Part shown: in pieces, positions 8,925 to 17,100 of the stretch
How positions within the stretch are numbered: the stretch's first letter is position 1
How the letters are laid out: each line of letters opens with the position of its first letter
Assembly (NCBI RefSeq): GCF_016595795.1
Contig: NZ_JAENHN010000046.1
Span: 30,425 to 94,424 of the forward strand
Direction of reading: 5' to 3'
DNA: 64,000 nt
Source of the DNA: Clostridium yunnanense
GTDB lineage: Bacteria; Bacillota; Clostridia; Clostridiales; Clostridiaceae
The notes under the pieces: generated by a model
The model's input: only the letters and a program-made list of their open reading frames with translations
Databases searched by the model: none
What the model was told of the DNA's origin: nothing
Translations under genes and position numbers: made by a program

Positions 8925-10646
8925 ATGGACCTTTTAAATATTTTTGAGATGACTGTACTTTCCTCTTTAATCGGTAGCTTTATTGTATTAATGATATTAA
9001 TTATTAAAAAGATATTTAGAAACAAATTAAACTCTACCTTTAACTACTATATATGGCTTATCTTGCTCATCAAATTAATAATTCCTTTTGGACCACAAAC
9101 TCCTTTAAATATCCCTAATATATATGAAAATTTTTATATACAGAGTCCCACAAATGAAAAAACACCAATTAACTTTTCAAAACAACTTGAAAATACAGAC
9201 TTAGAAGGTTCAGTATCAATAAGTGCTTTTGAACCTTCAAATAAAAGTATAGTTAGCAACACTATGAACATACCTTTAAAAGATAAATTTCATACTGAAA
9301 AAGTGTTCTGTGTTATATGGATGTTTGGAATTGTATTATTAGCAGTGATATTAGTTATAGGACATAAAAAACTTAGAAAAATCGTCAGAACTTCTATAAA
9401 AAATGTAAATAGTACACATAAAGAGATCCTATATAATTGTATGAAAAATATGAATATAAGAACTGAGATAGAACTATCATATTCTCAAAAGATAAGTAGC
9501 CCTTCTTTATATGGGTTCATCAAACCAAAGATACTAATTCCAGTTAATGTAGCAGTAAGTATTTGTGATGAAGAATTTAAGCACATTATAATGCACGAAT
9601 TAACCCATTTAAAAAACAAAGACATACTTATAAATTGGGTTATAACCTTATTGTCTATAATTTACTGGTTTAATCCAATCTTGCTTTATGGCTTTCATAA
9701 AATGAGACAAGACTGTGAATTTTCTTGTGATGGTAAAGTAATTTCTTACTTAGACGAAGGCGAAAACATACAATATGGAAATACAATAATAAGAGTATTA
9801 GAGTTAGGTGGGGACACCAATAGGCTTATTGGCACTACTTCAATGGTTATGAATAGTTCTGAACTTAAAAGGAGGATTATTATGATTTCAAAGTATAAGA
9901 AGATAAATATTAAAGATATATTATTAGGAACTGTCGCTATCTTTATAATAGGTGTTTTAGGAATTGCAATAAACACCTCAAAAGTAAACTTGGATAAAGA
10001 TAAATTGCAAGTAGCCAGTTCTAAAAGTACAATTAATAATAACTCAAATGAAATAGCACCAACTATTACAAAAGATTTATCAAGTGATAACACAAAGCCT
10101 ATAGTACAATTTTCATCTGAAATAGTAATCTACAATAGTCACCCTGCTGAAGAGTACCCCTCTGGTATAAAGGTAACTGATGTAAGTGCTTTAATCAATG
10201 ATAAACTCATTAAAAAGGGTTTAAAGAGTAGTGTCATCCAGTGCACGGCTCCTACAGAATATGAGAAATCATATCAGACTACACGCAATGTAATAACTAA
10301 AACTGTAAAAGAATATTCAAATACTATTCTATTGGATATACATCGGGACATAACAGATAACACCAAAGCTGATACAAAAGAAATAGTATTTACACTTGCT
10401 AAAAGCAACCCACATTATGAAGCAAACAAAAAATTTGTTGACTGTCTATTTAAAAACATTAAAAATTCAAGAGAAGTTAAATCATCAATGTCAATTTATA
10501 ACAATCAACCATCCTATTTTAACCAAGATTTATCTAACAATTCTGTGCTCATTGAGATTGGAAATAATATGTCCAGTGACAGCGATATTGAAGCTTGTGT
10601 AAATGCACTTGTTTCTGCATTAAAGGATATTCAAGAGGATTCATAA
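8925..10646 (+). CDS. BlaR1-like M56 metallopeptidase fused to a SpoIIP-like amidase domain
   Basis: 573 residues. The N-terminal part is a BlaR1/MecR1 M56 module: membrane helices near 7-30, 40-55, 130-150, the zinc site HELTH at 224-228 with third ligand Glu265 (DCEFSCD), a helix at 240-255 and a last helix near 335-350. The outer part, about 400-573, is not a penicillin-binding domain. It matches SpoIIP: VIYNSHPAEEY (His406), a Ser/Arg-rich helix, LLDIHRD (His473), SNPHYEANKKF, and NQDLSNNSVLIEIG (Glu544). SpoIIP is a sporulation cell-wall amidase/endopeptidase with this His/His/Glu arrangement. The protein may sense peptidoglycan, or cut it, and release the BlaI-like repressor. ATG 8925 fits AAAGG better than ATG 8919. 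Confidence 0.8.
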   Translation: MDLLNIFEMTVLSSLIGSFIVLMILIIKKIFRNKLNSTFNYYIWLILLIKLIIPFGPQTPLNIPNIYENFYIQSPTNEKTPINFSKQLENTDLEGSVSISAFEPSNKSIVSNTMNIPLKDKFHTEKVFCVIWMFGIVLLAVILVIGHKKLRKIVRTSIKNVNSTHKEILYNCMKNMNIRTEIELSYSQKISSPSLYGFIKPKILIPVNVAVSICDEEFKHIIMHELTHLKNKDILINWVITLLSIIYWFNPILLYGFHKMRQDCEFSCDGKVISYLDEGENIQYGNTIIRVLELGGDTNRLIGTTSMVMNSSELKRRIIMISKYKKINIKDILLGTVAIFIIGVLGIAINTSKVNLDKDKLQVASSKSTINNNSNEIAPTITKDLSSDNTKPIVQFSSEIVIYNSHPAEEYPSGIKVTDVSALINDKLIKKGLKSSVIQCTAPTEYEKSYQTTRNVITKTVKEYSNTILLDIHRDITDNTKADTKEIVFTLAKSNPHYEANKKFVDCLFKNIKNSREVKSSMSIYNNQPSYFNQDLSNNSVLIEIGNNMSSDSDIEACVNALVSALKDIQEDS

Positions 10647-11115
10647 ACCTAATGATCTTGCTCTGATATATTTGGATATAAACATATTAATATGGATTTC
10701 TATCTCACCATAAGCGCAATAACTTCTATTGTATGGCTCCAGAGAGATTACATTCTATTATAAATTTAAATAAGAAAATTCTACATTGGTTTGATGATAT
10801 GAAGAATATTATACCAATATGGTATCATTCAGAATCTTTTATATAAAGTGATGGTTTGTGATATTGAATTATTAATAAGGATAGTATAAAGACTACAAAT
10901 TACAATTCCTCTAAAGATTTAGCTAAAATTTAATATGAACAATATTCTTATAGTGAGTTTTATAGGTGGACAATCCCACCTATATTTTTTTATCCTATAT
11001 TTTAAGACTATATTAGAACATAGGATAATTTTTTATAAAAATATTTTTAAAAAACTGTTTTCCTTCTGATTAAAGCATATATACCTTATGAGAACAGATA
11101 AAGGAGGAAAACAAA
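10647..11115 (+). other. Intergenic stretch with a detached terminator
   Basis: 469 bases with no gene recognised. A strong terminator lies near the end: TATAGGTGG/CCACCTATA at 10961-10984 followed by TTTTTT. It is 315 bases beyond the BlaR1-like stop, so it closes either a long 3' UTR or a separate short transcript. The last 80 bases lead to the DUF1659 gene (AAAGGAGG ribosome binding site). Confidence 0.6.
10961..10991 (+). terminator. Rho-independent terminator
   Basis: Nine-base stem TATAGGTGG/CCACCTATA with a six-base loop and a T run. It is far from the upstream stop codon. Confidence 0.8.
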
Positions 11116-11340
11116 ATGGCAGTAAACAAAGTTTTAGAAACAACTTCTTTTTATATAGAAGTTGAAAATGGTACCGACAAGCAAGGTGCTAAGGTCTATA
11201 AGAAGAAAAACTTCTCTGGTGTTAACACAAATGCAGCTCCAGAAAATGTCTATGCTGTAGCAGAGGCAATAAAAGGAGTTCTAAGTATTGGCTCTAGAGA
11301 TACTTTCTTAAACGAAACTTCAAAATTGGCTAATGCCTAA
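11116..11340 (+). CDS. DUF1659 domain-containing small protein
   Basis: 74 residues matching DUF1659 in length and pattern: a basic start, VENGTDKQGAKVYKKKNFSGV near 16-36, and a C-terminal helix around VYAVAEAIKGVLS. Function unknown. AAAGGAGG lies about nine bases before the ATG. The DUF2922 gene follows after 130 bases, the usual pairing of these two families in Firmicutes. Confidence 0.75.
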   Translation: MAVNKVLETTSFYIEVENGTDKQGAKVYKKKNFSGVNTNAAPENVYAVAEAIKGVLSIGSRDTFLNETSKLANA

Positions 11341-11470
11341 TATGAAGTAACAGAGGTCTAAAATAACCTATATAACAAGTTTTTGACGGTGAAAACTTAA
11401 CTTTTTATCTTAAAAACTCTTTAATGACCTCTTAACTAAAACCAAAATATTAAATAAGGAGGATTATAAT

Positions 11471-11689
11471 ATGGATTATACATTATCTATGACTTTTGTT
11501 AATACTACTGGTGACAAGGTTTCTGTCAGTGTATCCGATGTAAAACCTGATTTATCTCAGGCAGAGATCTCAGCTCTTATGGACACTATCGTTGCTAAAG
11601 ATATATTCTTAAGTAAAGGTGGTTCCATAGCAGCTAAGTACGGAGCTCAAATCACTGAAAGAAAAACTACTAAGTTTGATATAAAGTAG
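11471..11689 (+). CDS. DUF2922 domain-containing small protein
   Basis: 72 residues with the DUF2922 pattern: an N-terminal strand (YTLSMTFVNTTGDKVSVSV), a central helix with SQAEISALMDTIV, and a C-terminal strand ending KTTKFDIK. Function unknown. Preceded by AAGGAGG nine bases before the ATG. Its usual partners are DUF1659 (present, upstream) and YvrJ (absent here, found at 1483). A terminator follows 25 bases after the stop. Confidence 0.78.
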   Translation: MDYTLSMTFVNTTGDKVSVSVSDVKPDLSQAEISALMDTIVAKDIFLSKGGSIAAKYGAQITERKTTKFDIK

Positions 11690-11713
11690 TTTTCCTAAAT
11701 CTTTAATTTATGC

Positions 11714-11750
11714 AAAAACAGCTTGAACGCTTTTTGTCCAAGCTGTTTTT
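11714..11750. terminator. Bidirectional terminator
   Basis: Stem AAAAACAGCTTG/CAAGCTGTTTTT between the DUF2922 gene and the convergent aldo-keto reductase gene; third copy of the AACAGCTTG stem. Confidence 0.82.
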
Positions 11751-11834
11751 GTTTCATAGTAGATACTTCTAAATACATTGCCTCTATTTATCATTTCCAA
11801 CATTCAAATTACCTTGAACGTAGAATTTATAGAG

Positions 11835-12815
11835 TTAATTATGTCCAACTATCACATGAGGTACATACGGTTCTTCTAAATAAGCAATTTCTTCTGGTGT
11901 AAGCTTAACTGAAATTGCACCAACGGCATCTTCAAGTTGGGATATTTTTGTAGCACCTATAATAGGAGCTGTTACAGGGGATTTGTGCAGTAGCCAAGCA
12001 AGAGCCACATGTATACGAAGAATGCCTCGTTTCTCTGCAATCTCTGCAACCCTATCTACTACTAATTTATCTGCACTTGCAGTGGAATCATATTTTGACC
12101 TTGCAACTTTATCTGTTTCTAAACGCTTAGTAGTTTCTGACCAGTCACGTATAAGTCTTCCTGATGCCATGGGACTGTATGGAGTAACACCGATTTTTTC
12201 TTCCTTGCAAAGAGGCAACATCTCCCTTTCCTCTTCTCTGTATATAAGATTATAGTGATTTTGCATAGATACAAAGCGAGTCCATCCATTTTTCTCAGCT
12301 ACATGAAGCGCTTTTTGGAACTGCCAGGCATACATAGCTGAAGCCCCTATATACCTTGCTTTACCTGATTTTACAACGTCATGTAAGGCTTCCATGGTCT
12401 CTTCAATAGGAGTATTATAGTCCCAGCGGTGGATAATGTATAGGTCTACATAATCTGTACCTAGACGTCTAAGGCTATTATCAATTTCACTCATTATTGC
12501 TTTTCTGGAAAGTCCACTGCCATTTGGTCCTTCGTGCATCTTTCCATGTACCTTTGTGGCAATAACTACTTCATCTCTGTTTGCAAAATCCTTTAGAGCT
12601 TTACCAACAATCTCTTCACTTATTCCGATTGAGTACACATTAGCAGTATCAAAAAAGTTTATGCCTAGATCAAGAGCTTTCTTAATGATAGGACGACTAT
12701 TATCCTCATCAAGTACCCATTTATGAATCCATTTTTCCGTATCTCCAAAGCTCATACATCCAAGACATAACTTTGACACATCCATACCAGTATTTCCAAG
12801 TTTAACGTATTCCAT
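11835..12815 (-). CDS. Aldo/keto reductase
   Basis: 326 residues, a full TIM-barrel aldo-keto reductase. The catalytic tetrad is visible: Asp56 and Tyr61 in FFDTANVYS, Lys88 in IATKVHG, His129 in LYIIHRWDY. The C-terminal NADPH-binding segment is LAWLLHKSPVTAPIIGA near 275. It should reduce an aldehyde or ketone with NADPH; substrate unknown. It lies 52 bases downstream of the MATE exporter gene on the same strand, so it is probably the second gene of that operon, linking export with detoxification of a carbonyl compound. AGAGGGAATAGG precedes the ATG. Confidence 0.9.
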   Translation of the reverse strand: MEYVKLGNTGMDVSKLCLGCMSFGDTEKWIHKWVLDEDNSRPIIKKALDLGINFFDTANVYSIGISEEIVGKALKDFANRDEVVIATKVHGKMHEGPNGSGLSRKAIMSEIDNSLRRLGTDYVDLYIIHRWDYNTPIEETMEALHDVVKSGKARYIGASAMYAWQFQKALHVAEKNGWTRFVSMQNHYNLIYREEEREMLPLCKEEKIGVTPYSPMASGRLIRDWSETTKRLETDKVARSKYDSTASADKLVVDRVAEIAEKRGILRIHVALAWLLHKSPVTAPIIGATKISQLEDAVGAISVKLTPEEIAYLEEPYVPHVIVGHN

Positions 12816-12867
12816 ATTCCTATTCCCTCTTTCTAAATATTTTTTAAGAATTTTCTATACAAAATCT

Positions 12868-14220
12868 TTAAATAACCTTAAATTTTGTCCATTTATCATT
12901 TTTATAATGAATTTCAAAAATAATTGTTTTTACAATCCAGTCTACAAACATAGCAATCCAGGTACCTAACATTCCCATATTAAATCCTATTGCAAATACG
13001 TAAGACAAGACAATTCTACAAAAAATCATAGATAAAGTACTGACTATCATTGGGAATTTTGCATCCCCAGCTCCTCTGAATACAATAGGAAGCATATAGC
13101 CAGATGGCCATATTAAAGTCATCATAACTGCATGTGCGATAACTATCTTCCATGTCATGGATGTAGCATCTGGCGAAAGATTATAAACATGCATAATCAC
13201 TGGCATTAAAAGTAGTACTACTACAGAACTAAGAATAAATCCTAAATGGATGATAATTCTTACTTTTTTCTTATAGTACTTTGCCTGTTCAAAATCTCTA
13301 GCTCCCACACATCTTGATATGATAACAGAAAGTCCGAGATTCATTGCCATACCCGGTAGCACTTCAAACATAACAATAGTTCCTGCAACAGAGTTAGCTG
13401 CGATTGATGCGGTTCCAAACATTGAAACAATACTTAATACAATCAATCTTCCTAGATAAAACATCCCATTCTCAAAACCAAAAGGTGCCCCAATATTTAA
13501 AATCCTTTTTATCATATCTTTATCAAATTTTTCAGTTAAAAACTTTGTAATTCTAAGCTCACAATCACTTTTATTTGCAAGAAAAAGAATAATCAGTGCT
13601 GCACCAATTCTTGAAATTAATGTAGGAATTGCAACACCTGTAACCCCCATATGAAATCCTGAAACTAATAATGCATTACCAGCTATATTTATAATATTCA
13701 TAACAAGCATAATTTTCATCGGCAGCTTAGAATTGCCCATAGTACGAAAGATTGCAGCACCAGAATTATATAAAGCTAAAAACGGAACTGAACTTGCTAC
13801 TATCATAAAATAATGATTTGCTGCATCCGATACATCTTTTGTAATATCTCCAAATAAATGATTTAGAATTAGTGGTTTAAAAATATATAATAATACAGTT
13901 ATTACAACTGATAACAATAGTGAACACTTCACTAGCTGATTTGCTGCTTTAGTTGCTTTTATATTATCTTTGCGCCCAAGATACTGTCCTGCAATTACTG
14001 CTCCTCCTGTTGCTAATGCTGCAAATATACTAATAATTAGTGCCATAATAAAATCTACCAATGACACTCCTGATACAGCTGCCTCTCCAACTTGTGCCAC
14101 CATCATGGAAGCTGCCATTCCAACGGTATATTCAAGTCCCTGCTCTATTATCAGCGGTAAAAATAAAGTAAGTAAGTCACGATTTGAAAAAAGACGTTTC
14201 TTTTCTAAAGTTGCTTCCAT
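12868..14220 (-). CDS. MATE family multidrug efflux transporter
   Basis: 450 residues with twelve predicted membrane helices in two repeats of six, the MATE layout. Family features include the N-terminal LPLIIEQGLEYTVGMAASMM segment, the GQYLGRKD loop near 78 and its counterpart ISRCVGARDFEQA in the second half. Members export cationic drugs using a Na+ or H+ gradient. GGAGCTGATTAA precedes the ATG. A perfect AACTTAAGTT palindrome lies 60 bases upstream of the start, also present before the MFS gene at 63649. An aldo-keto reductase gene follows in the same direction. Confidence 0.9.
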   Translation of the reverse strand: MEATLEKKRLFSNRDLLTLFLPLIIEQGLEYTVGMAASMMVAQVGEAAVSGVSLVDFIMALIISIFAALATGGAVIAGQYLGRKDNIKATKAANQLVKCSLLLSVVITVLLYIFKPLILNHLFGDITKDVSDAANHYFMIVASSVPFLALYNSGAAIFRTMGNSKLPMKIMLVMNIINIAGNALLVSGFHMGVTGVAIPTLISRIGAALIILFLANKSDCELRITKFLTEKFDKDMIKRILNIGAPFGFENGMFYLGRLIVLSIVSMFGTASIAANSVAGTIVMFEVLPGMAMNLGLSVIISRCVGARDFEQAKYYKKKVRIIIHLGFILSSVVVLLLMPVIMHVYNLSPDATSMTWKIVIAHAVMMTLIWPSGYMLPIVFRGAGDAKFPMIVSTLSMIFCRIVLSYVFAIGFNMGMLGTWIAMFVDWIVKTIIFEIHYKNDKWTKFKVI

Positions 14221-14280
14221 TTAATCAGCTCCATTTTCACCTGTTCTTTTCAAAAATTAGATATAGGGTTCCATTACGAA

Positions 14281-14290
14281 AACTTAAGTT
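14281..14290. promoter_or_regulatory. AACTTAAGTT palindrome upstream of the MATE gene
   Basis: A 10-bp perfect palindrome within a longer block (about 14278-14306) that resembles 63684-63712, upstream of an MFS exporter. A candidate operator or promoter element; the binding protein is not known. Confidence 0.4.
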
Positions 14291-14376
14291 ATTCATGTTC
14301 GAAAATCGTGCACCTATGAATTTTAGGCATGCATATCTTAATAGTTGAAGTTTGAGCCCTATAATTACATTAAAAC

Positions 14377-14892
14377 TCAGTACTTTTGAGCCCATTTAAA
14401 AATTTCTTTTTCTGCTCCCTCAACATTACTACCTTTGATAGCAAGTCCTTTTTCTACCTTTGCACTTGTACAAAGTTTTTTAATATCACTTTCACTACGT
14501 CCCATCCCACTTCCCTCATGAGTACAGAAAGGAATAACTTTCTTTCCAGATAGATCATAGGTTTCTAAAAAAGTAAATACAGCCATAGGAAAAGTTCCCC
14601 ACCAGTTAGGATATCCTAGGAATATCACATCATAAGAATCCATTTCATCAACCTTGCTAGTTAAGTCTGGTCTTGCATTTTGCTGTAGCTCTTCCTTTGC
14701 TACTTCTGTACATTTTGTATAATCCTCAGGATACGGCTTCACAGCTTCTATACGAAATAAATCCGCTTCTGTTATTCTTTGAAGCATTTTTGCAGCTACC
14801 TCTGTGTTTCCTACTGGTAAACTTACAATATTACCGCTCACATAGTTATACCCTTCTCTTGTAAAATAGGCTATTAAAGATTTTCCACTCAT
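14377..14892 (-). CDS. Flavodoxin family protein
   Basis: 171 residues. The N-terminal strand and phosphate loop (IAYFTREGYNY, near 6-16), DVIFLGYPNWWGTFPMAVFTFL at about 88-109 (the FMN isoalloxazine loop) and the GSGMG motif near 127 identify the flavodoxin-like fold. The first loop is an uncommon version of TxSGNT, as in the flavodoxin_4 group often found with aldo-keto reductases. It binds FMN and carries electrons or reduces quinones. It sits upstream of the MATE-reductase pair with 156 bases between, so a separate promoter is likely. GAGGGGACAAATA precedes the ATG. Confidence 0.85.
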   Translation of the reverse strand: MSGKSLIAYFTREGYNYVSGNIVSLPVGNTEVAAKMLQRITEADLFRIEAVKPYPEDYTKCTEVAKEELQQNARPDLTSKVDEMDSYDVIFLGYPNWWGTFPMAVFTFLETYDLSGKKVIPFCTHEGSGMGRSESDIKKLCTSAKVEKGLAIKGSNVEGAEKEIFKWAQKY

Positions 14893-15035
14893 TATTTGTC
14901 CCCTCTTTCTTAATCTCTTATTATTACCCTACTCCTTGGACCTAACTCCAAGTCAATAGTTTTTTATTACCGACCCTGTAGAATGAATAACTAAATTCTT
15001 GATGCCATATTTATACTAAAAATTCATGTAATCAG

Positions 15036-15069
15036 AAAAAACAGCTTAAACAAAAGATTCAAGCTGTTT
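15036..15069. terminator. Terminator with the AACAGCTT stem
   Basis: Stem AAACAGCTT/AAGCTGTTT, fourth copy of the shared stem, next to a remnant of an Rpn-type 3' end. Confidence 0.65.
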
Positions 15070-15080
15070 CTTGTAATATT

Positions 15081-15124
15081 TTATTTTATCAAATTCTCTA
15101 AAGACCCTAAATCAAATAATTGAT
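15081..15124 (-). pseudogene. Short remnant of an Rpn-type nuclease C-terminus
   Basis: A minus-strand frame reads QLFDLGSLENLIK-stop, matching EIFDLESLEDLKKYL at the end of the pseudogene at 6184. The same type of terminator follows in both places. Upstream sequence is too decayed to align by eye. The rest of 14893-15215 holds only promoter-type sequence for the flavodoxin gene and nothing else recognised. Confidence 0.45.
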
Positions 15125-15215
15125 AATACACTTAAACTCCCATACAAATATTTCCAGAGAAATAATATCTACTATTTCTTATATACATAATTTTTTTATC
15201 CTCTTCGGTAAAAAA

Positions 15216-15776
15216 TTAGCCGCTTATATTTTTCATGCTACCATAAGACAAACTAGATAAATTATTGAAAAGTTCTACTTCAGAAAATGGCTTTTCTTCG
15301 AACCAATACATTAAACTGCTAATCAAACCACCTACAAGATACTCTACAACAAAATTACTGCTTTCCTCATTTAACACACCATTTTTTAAGATGTTAGCAT
15401 AAAAAAGTTTCTTCAACTTTTCCTTATGCTCTACGGCAAAATATGGATCACCTTTTGAAGAGAGTAAAACTCTATAGTATTTTTCGTTTAGTTTAAGTAG
15501 CTCAATGGTATTCTTGAGAAGCTCTTCTTGGTTATATGTCTCTACATTAATATCGGTGAACTTTTTATCAAAATCTTCAAATATCCTATCTTCAATATAT
15601 TTTAATGCATCATTTATATCGTCAAAATGAACGTAAAAGGTGGCTCTATTATAACCTGCTTTATCTGTAATTTCCTTCACAGTTATTTTATCTAAACTTT
15701 TCTCTTCATATAAACTCCAAAAAGCTTCCGCTAAAATACTTTTTATATACTCACGTTTATCTTTATATATCCCCAT
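15216..15776 (-). CDS. TetR/AcrR family transcriptional regulator
   Basis: 186 residues from ATG 15776, chosen because GGAGGGAATCTTT precedes it; the frame stays open much further upstream without a ribosome binding site. The N-terminal TetR helix-turn-helix spans about 5-52 (ITVKEITDKAGYNRATFYVHFDD). The C-terminal part is an all-helical ligand domain of the TetR_C_33-like group with a typical VEYLVGGLISSLMYWF segment. Divergent from the esterase gene; the 13-bp palindrome at 15802 between them is the likely operator. It therefore probably represses itself and the esterase. Confidence 0.88.
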   Translation of the reverse strand: MGIYKDKREYIKSILAEAFWSLYEEKSLDKITVKEITDKAGYNRATFYVHFDDINDALKYIEDRIFEDFDKKFTDINVETYNQEELLKNTIELLKLNEKYYRVLLSSKGDPYFAVEHKEKLKKLFYANILKNGVLNEESSNFVVEYLVGGLISSLMYWFEEKPFSEVELFNNLSSLSYGSMKNISG

Positions 15777-15801
15777 AAAGATTCCCTCCATATTGAATTT
15801 T

Positions 15802-15814
15802 AGACAAATTGTCT
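15802..15814. promoter_or_regulatory. Candidate TetR operator AGACAAATTGTCT
   Basis: Perfect 13-bp palindrome in the 133-base divergent region, 26 bases upstream of the tetR ATG and 96 bases before the esterase ATG. Confidence 0.6.
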
Positions 15815-15909
15815 TCAAGTGTTTATTGAATAAAACTCTACTGTAATTTAATATATAGATAATATACAACACATCGTCTAATTTTACACTTAAAAAATTG
15901 GAGGCAGAA

Positions 15910-16878
15910 ATGAAAGTAAAATTTAGTTCTATTGATAAAGATTTGAGAATTAACGGAAGAGTGTTTAAGCTTCTTAATGCTACATATACTGAATCAGGAT
16001 TACGCTTTATGTATAAAATGAGTCGTAAAAGTAAAATGAAGGTAGCAGATGAGACCATACAATTCTCAGAGGAATATATCGTGAGAAAAGATGGTTCAAG
16101 GCTTCGTATTTGCATATTTAGACCTCTAACTCCTAAAAAAGATGTACCAGGTGTTCTTTGGATACATGGAGGAGGCTATGCACTTGGTGCCCCTGAGGTA
16201 TCAAAGCTATATGCAAAAAAATTTATAGAAGCCCGTGATTGTATTGTCATTGCTCCTGATTACAGACTGTCAATAGAAGCACCCTATCCTGCTGCTTTAG
16301 AAGATAGCTATGAAACTCTTTTATGGATGAAAAATCACGCAAAAGAACTAGGAATACGCTCTGATCAGCTAATGATTGGAGGCGATAGTGCCGGTGGAGG
16401 ACTAACTGCAGCACTTTCTTTATATGCAAGAGATAAGGGCGAAGTTAATATAGCTTTTCAGATGCCACTATATCCAATGATTGATGATAGAATGACAACT
16501 GACTCTGCAAAGGACAATGATGCACCAGTTTGGAACTCTAAATCTAACTTTATTGGCTGGAAGCTATATCTTGGTAGTTTATTTGGCACTGAAAGTGTGC
16601 CATGCTATGCCGCTGCTGCAAGATCAGAAGATTATACTAGTCTTCCACCAACAGCAACCTTTGTAGGAAACTTAGAACCCTTTAGAGATGAAACTATTCA
16701 ATATGTAGAAAACTTAAAAATGGCTGGAATACCTGTTGATTTTAAAATCTTCGATGGATGTTACCATGGTTTTGATCAGATATGTCCAAAAGCTGAGGTA
16801 ACTAAAAAAGCTCATGAATTTCTTGTTAATTCTTTTAAATATGCAACAGAGAACTATTTTGCAGAGCAAGAGACGTAA
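15910..16878 (+). CDS. Alpha/beta hydrolase, hormone-sensitive-lipase (family IV) esterase
   Basis: 322 residues. Family IV esterase motifs: HGGGY at 86-90 (oxyanion hole), GDSAG at 158-162 with nucleophile Ser160, the acid Asp in EPFRDE near 258 and the base His in CYHGFD near 290. It should hydrolyse short-chain esters in the cytoplasm; the N-terminus has no signal peptide. ATG 15910 is preceded by GGAGGCAGA; TTG at 15898 overlaps that site. Divergent from a TetR regulator that is likely to control it. A second enzyme of the same family lies at 45378. Confidence 0.9.
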   Translation: MKVKFSSIDKDLRINGRVFKLLNATYTESGLRFMYKMSRKSKMKVADETIQFSEEYIVRKDGSRLRICIFRPLTPKKDVPGVLWIHGGGYALGAPEVSKLYAKKFIEARDCIVIAPDYRLSIEAPYPAALEDSYETLLWMKNHAKELGIRSDQLMIGGDSAGGGLTAALSLYARDKGEVNIAFQMPLYPMIDDRMTTDSAKDNDAPVWNSKSNFIGWKLYLGSLFGTESVPCYAAAARSEDYTSLPPTATFVGNLEPFRDETIQYVENLKMAGIPVDFKIFDGCYHGFDQICPKAEVTKKAHEFLVNSFKYATENYFAEQET

Positions 16879-16924
16879 GGTATAAGTAAATAGTTTAAAC
16901 CAATATTACTAAAATCTTAGTTCT

Positions 16925-16946
16925 CTTGACTTAAGTCAAGGCTTTA
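16925..16946 (+). promoter_or_regulatory. Promoter with 16-bp palindrome before the DUF4386 gene
   Basis: CTTGACTTAAGTCAAG (16925-16940) is a perfect palindrome that contains the -35 box TTGACT. TATTAT or TATAAG follows 16-19 bases later (16948-16956), so a regulator bound here would sit on the promoter, as MerR-type proteins do. The start of transcription would fall near 16960, at the first arm of the leader hairpin. Confidence 0.55.
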
Positions 16947-16961
16947 CTATTATAAGGTTGA

Positions 16962-17100
16962 TATAATCATCTCATATATAGATGTACCTCTTCGAACCTC
17001 AATCTTTTTTTAAAACTCTCACGGCTTCTGGTGAGAGAATTTAAAAATAATAAATTTCATTACGAAGTGGTACATCCATATAAAAAAGGAGATGATTATA
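16962..17100 (+). promoter_or_regulatory. Structured 5' leader that pairs with the ribosome binding site
   Basis: A long stem can form. Outer arms are TATAATCATCTC (16962-16973) and GAGATGATTATA (17089-17100), a perfect 12-bp match whose second arm contains part of the AGGAGATG ribosome binding site and the A of the ATG. Inner arms are GATGTACCTCTTCG (16981-16994) and CGAAGTGGTACATC (17063-17076), with one mismatch. At the apex CTCTCAC pairs with GTGAGAG (about 17016-17036). Such a fold would hide the start; it could be a thermosensor, a riboswitch-like leader or a protein-controlled element. It does not match a riboswitch class known to me. Confidence 0.6.

Noticed and set aside
15777-16115. 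N-terminal extension of the TetR frame on the minus strand
   Set aside because: It overlaps the start of the divergent esterase, has no ribosome binding site, and lies upstream of a normal TetR start at 15776.
17031-17099. GTG start giving the DUF4386 protein 23 extra residues
   Set aside because: The region is the apical and inner arm of the leader hairpin, has no ribosome binding site and no hydrophobic or conserved sequence.
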